From CAYLSV01 sp964386435 (GTDB lineage: Bacteria; Planctomycetota; Phycisphaerae; Tepidisphaerales; Tepidisphaeraceae): a stretch of DNA of 58,807 nt. Shown here one piece after another: positions 34,406 to 39,797 of the stretch (positions are counted from its first letter, which is position 1; each line of letters opens with the position of its first letter). The notes under the pieces are model-generated. The model made no database searches. It had not been told where the DNA came from and was given only the letters and a program-made list of their open reading frames with translations. The position numbers were made by a program, and so were the translations under genes. The stretch is taken from assembly GCA_964386435.1 (NCBI GenBank), contig CAYLSV010000012.1, positions 1-58,807 on the forward strand, written 5' to 3'.

Positions 34406-34575
34406 TGTGGATAAGTGGAATCCGGCTGTGGATAAACCGACAGTTAATGGCTGCGCCGTGACCAACGGGTGGCCAGACCGGCAACACATTGACAAAGCAG
34501 CACGCCTTGCGTGGCGAGAACGACATGTGTCGGTGTGAAGGTCGCCGGCATCACGGAGGACGCCGCTGTGGATAA
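34406..34575. promoter_or_regulatory. Three perfect DnaA boxes, possible origin or DnaA-controlled promoter
   Basis: TGTGGATAA, the exact inverse of the DnaA box TTATCCACA, occurs at 34406-34414, 34427-34435 and 34567-34575, all in one orientation. The first two start 21 bases apart, two turns of the helix. They lie in the mraZ to FtsQ-region intergenic space and, for the third, inside the small membrane protein gene. A 9-base exact match three times in 170 bases of high-GC DNA is far beyond chance. Confidence 0.7.
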
Positions 34576-34908
34576 CACAAGCGTCCCGCAGGCCGTGACG
34601 CTCGCCGCGGGCCGCCAGTGGGGTGGGGTGGCGCAGGCCGCGGCTGCGGCCAAGGCGAGGGTGAAGACCCTGCCCCCCCCCGAAAAAACAGACCCGCCGG
34701 TGAGATAATTTGTGGCAACAACCGAGGTCGCCGCCACGCCCACCGCGGCCATGGCCAGCGGCACGTGCCCCAGCTGCGGCAGGCAGAGCAGCATCATCAG
34801 CAGCGCCAGCCACACCACAGCGTCCGGCCCGCCGCCGGCGGCCAGCCACGCCATCGGCACGCCACCGATGGCCGCCAGCACCAACGCGTCGATGCCCGGG
34901 CGGCTCAC
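34444..34908 (-). CDS. Small hydrophobic membrane protein downstream of the FtsQ-like gene
   Basis: From GTG 34908, which overlaps the stop of the FtsQ-like gene (GTGA), the product is 154 residues with about four membrane segments (LVLAAIGGVPMAWLA, VVWLALLMMLLCLPQL, LAMAAVGVAATSVVAT, and a region near VFTLALAAAAACATP). I do not recognise a family. The coding strand carries a run of nine G and six T (plus-strand 34672-34687), which could slip and change the frame. The third DnaA box is inside this gene. Confidence 0.55.
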   Translation of the reverse strand: MSRPGIDALVLAAIGGVPMAWLAAGGGPDAVVWLALLMMLLCLPQLGHVPLAMAAVGVAATSVVATNYLTGGSVFSGGGRVFTLALAAAAACATPPHWRPAASVTACGTLVLSTAASSVMPATFTPTHVVLATQGVLLCQCVAGLATRWSRRSH

Positions 34909-35957
34909 CGCCGGTCCAGCGCGGCCGTCGCGTCGTGGGGGTAGCGCGTGATGTTCAGCCGCACGTCGACCCAAGGCGTGCCATCGTAATCCAGCCGCCG
35001 CCGGCTTTGGCGGTTCCAAAGCAGTTCCAGCTGCGCCAGCTTGCGGTCCACGCCCGTCTCGACCAACAAATCCTCGTCCGGCCCGGGTGCCCGGCCCCAG
35101 CGAATGGCGGTGTCGTGGACCGTCCAGAGGACAACCTGAGCGGCCGTGGCATCCCGGCGGCCGCCGTGGTTGGTGACGTCGATCGCCCGCACCAGGTTCG
35201 CCCACGGTTGCTGCGTGATGAGCTCCTCCATCGCCAGTGCCGCCCGGACGTCGGCCCCGTCCCACGCCTGGCCCAGCAGCGGGGCCGGGGCGGCGACCCC
35301 AAGGATTTGCCGGACCTTCGCCCCGCCCTGGCCGTCTTCGATCACGGCGGGCAGGCCGTCGATGCCGTAGGTCAGCGGAAGTTTCACGCCCTCGTCGTCG
35401 ACGAACCAGAAGTAGCCGCGGTCGGCGATCAGGGCGATCGGCTTGCGGTACTCGGCCTCGGCGATGACGACGGTGCCACCCTCGCCGTCGGGCTCGCGGC
35501 GGACCTGATGGACCGTTTCCACCCACGGCTCCAGCGACAGCTTCTGCCGGAGGTCGAGCAGGGCGTCGGCGTCCAGCGGGCTGACGTTGGGCACCGGTTC
35601 GACGGCAGCGCGAATCTCCCGCTCGGAGTCGGGCCGCACCCACGGCGGCAGATCCTGCAGCACCAGCGGCGGCGAGGCGGCGGGGGCGGTCGTCTCGCGG
35701 ACGTGGTTCCAAGCGACGCGGTACCCGGCGACGTAGAGGGCGGCGATGGCGAGCGTGGCGGCCACCGGCGTCAGCGCCCGGCGGGCTTGCTTGAGCAGGG
35801 CGGCGCGGCGGGCGGCTTTCACCGGGTCGGGCGGCTGCTTGAGCTTGGGCTTCTTGGCGCTGCGAACGGGGATCGGCTTCGTCGGCGTCTTCGCCGCCGC
35901 CTTGGGCGTGGCCTTCTTCGAGGTCTTGCGGGTGGCTTGGGCGGGGCGGCGGGGCAT
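34905..35957 (-). CDS. ftsQ: FtsQ/DivIB-like cell division protein
   Basis: The 350-residue product from ATG 35957 has a basic, Lys/Pro-rich cytoplasmic tail (RKTSKKATPKAAAKTPTKP), one membrane segment (about residues 45-66, ALTPVAATLAIAALYVAGYR) and an external part with a POTRA-like fold. Typical FtsQ elements are EPWVETVHQVRRE, AEAEYRKPIALIADRGYFWF, VDDEGVKLPLTYGIDGLPAV. FtsQ links FtsB and FtsL at the division site. The family call is by pattern, not strong identity. It begins 57 bases after the tRNA-Ser cluster on the same strand; GGAAG precedes the start. Confidence 0.75.
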   Translation of the reverse strand: MPRRPAQATRKTSKKATPKAAAKTPTKPIPVRSAKKPKLKQPPDPVKAARRAALLKQARRALTPVAATLAIAALYVAGYRVAWNHVRETTAPAASPPLVLQDLPPWVRPDSEREIRAAVEPVPNVSPLDADALLDLRQKLSLEPWVETVHQVRREPDGEGGTVVIAEAEYRKPIALIADRGYFWFVDDEGVKLPLTYGIDGLPAVIEDGQGGAKVRQILGVAAPAPLLGQAWDGADVRAALAMEELITQQPWANLVRAIDVTNHGGRRDATAAQVVLWTVHDTAIRWGRAPGPDEDLLVETGVDRKLAQLELLWNRQSRRRLDYDGTPWVDVRLNITRYPHDATAALDRR

Positions 35958-36014
35958 TATCTTCCAGTGACATCGGTTGGGCGGCCACGCGGGCATCACC
36001 CGCCGGCCGGGCAG

Positions 36015-36097
36015 CGGAAGGCGGCGGAGTCGAACCGCGTGCCGAAGGCACCGTCCCGCTTCCAACGGGCGACCGGCCCACGCCGGCATCACCTTCC
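36015..36097 (-). tRNA. tRNA-Ser(GGA)
   Basis: Acceptor arms GGAAGGT and GCCTTCC pair over seven bases (last pair T-G). The anticodon loop is TTGGAAG, giving GGA (reads UCC and UCU). A long variable arm (GTGCC-TTC-GGCAC) marks class II. The T loop is TTCGACT. The D arm, CCGGC-GTGG-GCCGG, is a compact stem without the usual A14 and A21. Discriminator base G; CCA not encoded. It is the fourth and last gene in the cluster. Confidence 0.85.
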
Positions 36098-36110
36098 AGA
36101 TGAGCCTTAG

Positions 36111-36193
36111 CGGAGAGCGGCGGGCACGATCCGCAAGCGAACACGCTCCAACCGCTTTCGAGGCGGTGCCGGCTCCCAGCCGGTTCACTCTCC
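36111..36193 (-). tRNA. tRNA-Ser(CGA), with odd T loop
   Basis: Acceptor arms GGAGAGT and GCTCTCC; anticodon stem ACCGC/GCGGT with loop CTCGAAA, giving CGA (reads UCG). It has a long variable arm. The D arm has the same compact form (CCGGC-TGGGA-GCCGG). The T loop reads ATCGTGC instead of the normal TTCGANT, so T54 and A58 are missing, which would weaken the D-T loop contact. It may be a decayed or specialised tRNA, or a sequence error. Confidence 0.78.
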
Positions 36194-36223
36194 GGGACAA
36201 GATGGCAACACCACGATGGCAAG

Positions 36224-36306
36224 CGGAGGGCGGAGGACTCGAACCTCATGCGGTGACGCACCAGCCGGTTAGCAACCGGCGGCCGGCCCTGCCGACGTCA
36301 CCCTCC
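36224..36306 (-). tRNA. tRNA-Ser(GCT)
   Basis: Acceptor arms GGAGGGT and GCCCTCC; anticodon stem GCCGG/CCGGC with loop TTGCTAA, giving GCT (reads AGC and AGU). T arm GAGG-TTCGAGT-CCTC is normal. The variable arm includes GGTGC and GTCACC halves. D arm again compact (TCGGC-AGG-GCCGG). Discriminator G; no encoded CCA. Confidence 0.87.
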
Positions 36307-36328
36307 GGAAAGATGTTCTGCGATCAGG

Positions 36329-36412
36329 CGGAAGGCGGAGGAGTCGAACCCCCGGCGGTTGCGCCGCATCCGGTTTCAAGCCGGCGGCCGCCCCACGGCG
36401 GCGACGCCTTCC
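36329..36412 (-). tRNA. tRNA-Ser(TGA)
   Basis: Acceptor arms GGAAGGC and GCCTTCC pair perfectly; anticodon loop CTTGAAA gives TGA (reads UCA, with wobble to other UCN). T arm GGGGG-TTCGACT-CCTCC. The variable arm contains TGCGGC...ACCGC. It is the first gene of the cluster and starts only 11 bases after the T-run of the terminator closing the upstream RNA element. Discriminator G; no encoded CCA. Confidence 0.87.
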
Positions 36413-36423
36413 GGGCGGGCGAC

Positions 36424-36458
36424 AAAAAAGCCGGCCGACCCGAGACGGGCCGGCCGGC
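36424..36458 (-). terminator. Strong intrinsic terminator before the tRNA-Ser cluster
   Basis: Minus strand: stem GCCGGCCGGCCC / GGGTCGGCCGGC (12 pairs, one G-U) with a five-base loop, followed by TTTTTT (36429 to 36424). It closes the RNA element 36424-36566 and lies directly before tRNA-Ser(TGA), so it probably controls read-through into the tRNAs. Confidence 0.88.
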
Positions 36459-36566
36459 AGTTGTGCCTGAAGGTAAAGGGTCCGAAAACCCTCACGCGCA
36501 CGATCGCCGACCAGCCCTGCGACTGCTGGACGATCGACTGGATGGCGCGACAATGCGAATCATGCG
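36424..36566 (-). ncRNA. Structured RNA element, copy A (leader of the tRNA-Ser cluster)
   Basis: About 143 nt from a start near 36566 to the terminator. Helix 1 pairs GATCG with CGATC around a hairpin containing CAGC/GCTGG. The conserved segment GGGCTGGTCGGCGAT follows. Helix 2 pairs GTGC with GCAC and, inside it, GTGA with TTAC, enclosing hairpin AGGGT-TTTCGG-ACCCT. Then comes the terminator hairpin. Copy B (38938-39071) keeps the same helices with different bases (CGATT; GTGTG/CACAC; TTGA/TCAA; GGCAA-GCG-TTGCC). I know of no named family that matches. The evidence is the two-copy comparison made by eye. Confidence 0.68.
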
Positions 36567-36572
36567 GCAGGC

Positions 36573-36601
36573 AGGTTAACGGCTGGGCGGAAGTGGGTCA
36601 A
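36573..36601 (-). promoter_or_regulatory. Promoter of RNA element copy A
   Basis: Minus strand TTGACC (36601 to 36596) and TAACCT (36578 to 36573) with a 17-base spacer. Copy B has the same hexamers with 16 bases between. The -35 lies at the very end of the insertion sequence's left inverted repeat, facing outwards. Confidence 0.62.
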
Positions 36602-37688
36602 GACTGCCCTGTCGCAAGCCTTGGATTCGGGGCAGCGCGATCGACGGGGAACTGGTAGACCGGGGGCATGAGCACCACCAGCAAGAGCCCGCGGGCGGTG
36701 GCGTTTTGTGCGTTTTGTGCGTTGCGTGCGTTGTGGGTCGGCCGCGAGGCGTTTCCGGCCTACGGCTCGCGGCTACACCCTGCCACGACTACACCCTGCC
36801 GCAACTGCTCGCCAGCGTGGTGCTCAAAGCGTTCTGGGGCAAGGGCTTTCGCGACGCCGAGGCCCAACTGGCGGACATGCCGTGCCTGCGGCGGGAGCTG
36901 GGCCCGGGCCGCACGCCCGACCACGCCACGCTGCACCGGGCCGAGGCCAAGCTGCTGCGCCAGCCCCGCATCCGGAGCCCCGCATCCGGCGGCTGCTCGA
37001 CCGGACGCTGGCGCGGCACGCCAAGCTGCTGGGGCGGTCGGTGATGACCGCCTGCCTCGACGGCACCGGCCGGGAGAGCCGCCACGCCAGCACCTACCAC
37101 GTCCGGCGGCGGAGCAAGGCGGACAAGTCTTGGCAGCACGTGACTTACGCGCGTTACCCGAAGGCCGGCATCGTCTGCTGCGCCGCCACGCACCTGATCC
37201 TGTCGGTGGTGCCCGGCCGCGGGCCGATGCCGGACGTGCTGCACTTCGGACGTGCTGCACTTCGGGCGGGCGCTCTCCGAGGCTCTCCGAGGCGCGGCCA
37301 GGCGCGGCGGCGGATCGGCGTGCTGGAACTGCTCGCCGACGCGGGGTATGACGCCGAGTCGAGCCACGAGCGGGGACGCCGGGACCTGGGGGTGGCGACG
37401 ATCATCCCGCCGAAGATCGGCCGGCCCAGCGCCAAGCCGCCCAAGGGCCGCTGGCGCCGGCAGATGCGTCGCCGCTGGCGCCGCCACTACGAGAACCACT
37501 ACGAGAAGCGATACGGACAGCGGTGGCAGATCAAGACGTTCAACCGCATGACCAAGCACAACGAGGGCTCGGCCCTGCCGGCCCGCCGCTACCACAGCCG
37601 GTGCCGCGAGATCCGCCTGCGCTGCCTGACCCACAACCTGCGAATCCTCGACCACCTCCGAGGGTTGCGACAGAGCAGGTCAAGACCC
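36595..37688. mobile_element. Decayed insertion sequence (IS4/IS5-like DDE type)
   Basis: About 1.09 kb bounded by imperfect inverted repeats of about 27 bases: left GGGTCAAGACTGCCCTGTCG at 36595, right the inverse of GGGTCTTGACCTGCTCTGTC ending at 37688; the shared inner core is CTGTCGCAA. It holds one transposase pseudogene. No target duplication could be recognised. The left end abuts the promoter of RNA element A and the right end abuts a 100-bp palindrome. Confidence 0.72.
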
Positions 37689-37730
37689 ATTTTAGATTTC
37701 AGGAGAAGCCGAGGCGAGAGCGGAGCGATC
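36668..37730 (+). pseudogene. Transposase, broken by tandem micro-duplications and a catalytic E-to-K change
   Basis: Pieces in different frames join into one DDE transposase: MSTTSKSPRAVAF at the start, YTLPQLLASVVLKAFWGKGF, then RRLLDRTLARHAKLLGRSVM, LDGTGRESRHASTYHVRRR, and ELLADAGYDAESSHERGR. The signature Y-(2)-R-(3)-E-(6)-K reads YGQRWQIKTFNRMTK, with K where the catalytic glutamate should be. Frames are shifted by exact tandem duplications: period 16 at 36773, 14 at 36962, 16 at 37233, 10 at 37272 and 10 at 37291. Removing the duplicated copies gives one continuous frame up to the C-terminus around 37690. Confidence 0.8.
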
Positions 37731-37799
37731 ACCCGGGTCCGGCGCACGCACACGGTGTGCGTTGATCCGGGTGATCGCTCCGCTATCCCCTCGGCTTCT
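37704..37799. repeat. Long-palindrome family copy at the end of the insertion sequence
   Basis: Arms AGAAGCCGAGGCGAGAGCGG and the inverse CCGCTATCCCCTCGGCTTCT, with ATCACCCGG and CCGGGTGAT inside, and a loop holding the palindrome CGCACACGGTGTGCG. It lies between the decayed IS and the convergent end of the RNA ligase gene. Confidence 0.85.
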
Positions 37800-37825
37800 T
37801 CACCAGCTTCAACCGCGCTGGCGGT

Positions 37826-38887
37826 TTAGTTGCCGGTCTTCGCGAGGTACACCGGGTCGCGTTGCTTCAGCACCAGGCGGCCGAAGCCGGGCACGTTTTG
37901 CCCCTGCGTCGGCTTGACGACGATGCCCTCGCGGAGGGCGGCGGGGTTGAGGCGGGACTGGCCGTTGGCGGCCTCGGCGAGGGTGCGGCCGGCGAGCCAG
38001 TCGATGAGCGGCACGTCCTCGGCCAGCGTCGGGGCGGTGGGGAGGTTCAGGTGCCGGGCGACTTGGGCGAAGTCGGCGGGGTCGAGCCAGCGGCCGTTGA
38101 CTTGGACGTCGAAGGCGTGGATCGCCTGCTGGTCGAGCTTGTAGTGGTTGCCCTGCACCTTCGGGCCGATGAGTTCCGCGTACAGCACCATTTGCCGCGG
38201 CTGTGCGCCGAGGCACGGCAGCGGGTCGGCGAGCAGGGCGGCGAGCTTCTCCGGGAGGTCGTTCTCGAGGGCGAGGCGGTGGTACGGGTTGTCCGTCGCC
38301 CGGCCGCCCTTGCTTATCTCGATGCGATGGTTCCGCTGGTTGATGCTCGTTTCGCCGGTGTTCAGATCGTGGTGGACGGAGAAGTTCGTGCCCTCCAGCT
38401 TCTCCGACACGTGCACCGGCAACGGCAGCAGCGTGTCGAGAATCTCCGGGAACCGCTCGGCCCCTTCGAGGTCGTAGACGCTCATCCCCGCCGGCAGCGG
38501 CCGCAGCTCAACCTGGCCGCTCATGATCGGCGGCGGGTCGTACTTCGTCACGCCGAGTTCGGCGGTGAGGTTGTTCTTGTCCAGCCCCTCGGCCAGCGAC
38601 GCCGGCCCGACCAGGCCCTGCGAGATTTCGCCGCGGAGGCGGACGGTGCGGACGCGGTCGTGGTTCTTGCCGGCCAGCTTGCCGGCGACGCCGAGCTTCT
38701 CGGCGAGGTCGGGCGGCAGGACGCTGTCGAGCGGGAAGTACAGCACCTCATCGCCCGGGGCGTAGCTGCCGCGGCCGGTGACGAACTGAAACGCCAAGCG
38801 ACGGAGCGTGGCGAGGTCGAGCCGGTCGGCATTGGGGTGCGGCCGGACGGTGGCAACAATTTCCCTGGTGACCTTGAAGAAGCTCAT
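37826..38887 (-). CDS. ATP-dependent RNA ligase, DraRnl (DRB0094) type
   Basis: The 353-residue product from ATG 38887 (MSFFKVTREIVATVRPHPNA) has an N-terminal OB-like domain with ADRLDLATLRRLAFQFVTGR and a C-terminal nucleotidyltransferase domain. Motif I is SEKLEGTNFS (K163 takes the AMP), with later motifs QMVLYAELIGPKVQGNHYK and REGIVVKP near the end. The Deinococcus enzyme (about 340 residues) seals nicks where the 3'-OH end is RNA, a repair role. The leader of this gene carries copy B of the RNA element whose copy A precedes the tRNA-Ser cluster. Ribosome site GGAG lies 5 bases before ATG. Confidence 0.9.
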   Translation of the reverse strand: MSFFKVTREIVATVRPHPNADRLDLATLRRLAFQFVTGRGSYAPGDEVLYFPLDSVLPPDLAEKLGVAGKLAGKNHDRVRTVRLRGEISQGLVGPASLAEGLDKNNLTAELGVTKYDPPPIMSGQVELRPLPAGMSVYDLEGAERFPEILDTLLPLPVHVSEKLEGTNFSVHHDLNTGETSINQRNHRIEISKGGRATDNPYHRLALENDLPEKLAALLADPLPCLGAQPRQMVLYAELIGPKVQGNHYKLDQQAIHAFDVQVNGRWLDPADFAQVARHLNLPTAPTLAEDVPLIDWLAGRTLAEAANGQSRLNPAALREGIVVKPTQGQNVPGFGRLVLKQRDPVYLAKTGN

Positions 38888-38937
38888 AACGGCTCCGGTG
38901 GGCATCGGCGAGAACCAGGGGTCAACCGCCCACGCAA

Positions 38938-39071
38938 GCGGCCGACCCAAAGGGCCGGCCGATGCGGTGTGAACTTGATGGCAACGCTTGCCCCTCAACC
39001 ACACAATCGCCGACCAGCCCCAATGGGACCGTCTGTCATGCGATCAATGTTCGTCACGAAAAGGGACACGC
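38938..39071 (-). ncRNA. Structured RNA element, copy B (leader of the RNA ligase gene)
   Basis: About 134 nt from a start near 39071. Conserved with copy A: TAACCTGCC at the -10 end, then 52-54 bases, then GGGCTGGTCGGCGATTGTG, helix 2 (GTGTG/CACAC with TTGA/TCAA inside), hairpin GGCAA-GCG-TTGCC, and the third hairpin CGGCCGGCCC-TTT-GGGTCGGCCG. Unlike copy A, no T-run follows, so transcription should continue into the RNA ligase gene, whose start is about 50 bases further on. It is thus a 5' leader element, possibly a riboswitch or protein-binding site. Confidence 0.65.
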
Positions 39072-39077
39072 GGCGGC

Positions 39078-39105
39078 AGGTTAGACGAGCCGCGTCGCGG
39101 GTCAA
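39078..39105 (-). promoter_or_regulatory. Promoter of RNA element copy B and the RNA ligase gene
   Basis: Minus strand TTGACC (39105 to 39100), 16-base spacer, TAACCT (39083 to 39078). Same hexamers as at copy A. Confidence 0.6.
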
Positions 39106-39140
39106 CAGCGAACCGACGACGTGGGTAGCTGCGGGCGGCA

Positions 39141-39614
39141 TCAGTACCGGTACCGGCCGCGGGGGCGGTGGCTGGCGTATTGGTACTCGCGCTGGGCCGC
39201 CTCGAAGCGGGCGAGGGCGTCATTCAGGCAGCGGTCGCGGCGGATGGCGTCGGTTTCTAAACGGTCTAGGTCGCGGCGGAGGTCGCGGACCTCCCGGTTG
39301 AGCTGCCGGAGGCGGTACGAGTCGCAGTAGCTGACGTTGCGGAGCTCGCGCTGGACGAACCGCAGGTCCGAGGCGATCGACCGATAGCGGCGGGTCTCGC
39401 GGACGGCGCACAGCACCCGCTCCTTCTCCCGCAGGTAATCGGCCCGCAGCCGCTGGACCTCGCGGTAGCTGACGCGGCCGTGATCGCGGTCGCGTTCGAA
39501 CCGGTCGCTGTGCCGGCCACGGTCGCGGTAGTCACGGTCCCCGTAGTCCGCAACGGCCGGCGAGGCGGCGGTCGCGACGAGCAACATTCCGGCGGTGAAA
39601 AGGGTTCTGGTCAT
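39141..39614 (-). CDS. Small Arg-rich exported protein, coiled-coil
   Basis: The 157-residue product from ATG 39614 has a signal peptide (MTRTLFTAGMLLVATAASPA, cleavage near AVADYG). The mature part is rich in Asp/Arg repeats (DRDYRDRGRHSDRFERDRDH), then forms long charged helices (LRQLNREVRDLRRDLDRLET) likely to be coiled-coil, with two cysteines (LCAVRETR, SYCDSYR), and ends RPRGRYRY. No family recognised; perhaps a periplasmic structural or metal-related protein. It precedes the tgt operon divergently. Confidence 0.65.
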   Translation of the reverse strand: MTRTLFTAGMLLVATAASPAVADYGDRDYRDRGRHSDRFERDRDHGRVSYREVQRLRADYLREKERVLCAVRETRRYRSIASDLRFVQRELRNVSYCDSYRLRQLNREVRDLRRDLDRLETDAIRRDRCLNDALARFEAAQREYQYASHRPRGRYRY

Positions 39615-39661
39615 GCCGACGAAGACAGGTCGGCGGCGGGTGGGTTGGTGGAGATCGTCAT

Positions 39662-39777
39662 TTGTTCTTGGTCCGTTGTCCGTAATAAGTCGCTCACTCA
39701 GTCGCCTGCTGAGGTGCAGCAACTGACCACGGACAACTGACAACGGACCAAGAACAAAGAACAAAGGACCAAGAACA
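39662..39777. repeat. Low-GC inverted repeat before the tgt operon
   Basis: Left arm TTGTTCTTGGTCCGTTGTCC, right arm containing GGACAACTGACAACGGACCA then AGAACAA, followed by direct repeats of GGACCAAGAACAA. GC content is much lower than in flanking DNA. It fills most of the 183-base space between the two divergent genes, so it sits where promoters are expected. Confidence 0.75.
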
Positions 39778-39797
39778 ACCCCCTACGCTGCCCGTCC

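Noticed and set aside
34444..36261. A single 605-codon protein across the FtsQ region.
   Set aside because: The first two thirds are out of frame with the FtsQ-like protein and run through the tRNA genes; only the last 154 codons, starting at GTG 34908, look real.
36480..36520. GGGCTGGTCGGCGAT resembles the start of Y RNAs (GGCTGGTCCGA).
   Set aside because: Y RNAs pair this 5' end with the 3' end of the molecule. Here it is inside the RNA and no complementary 3' strand exists. No Ro/Rsr gene is in the window.
36424..36566. T-box riboswitch for the tRNA-Ser leader.
   Set aside because: The T-box antiterminator sequence (AGGGTGGNACCGCG) and a specifier loop are absent; a T-box ahead of tRNA genes themselves would also be odd.
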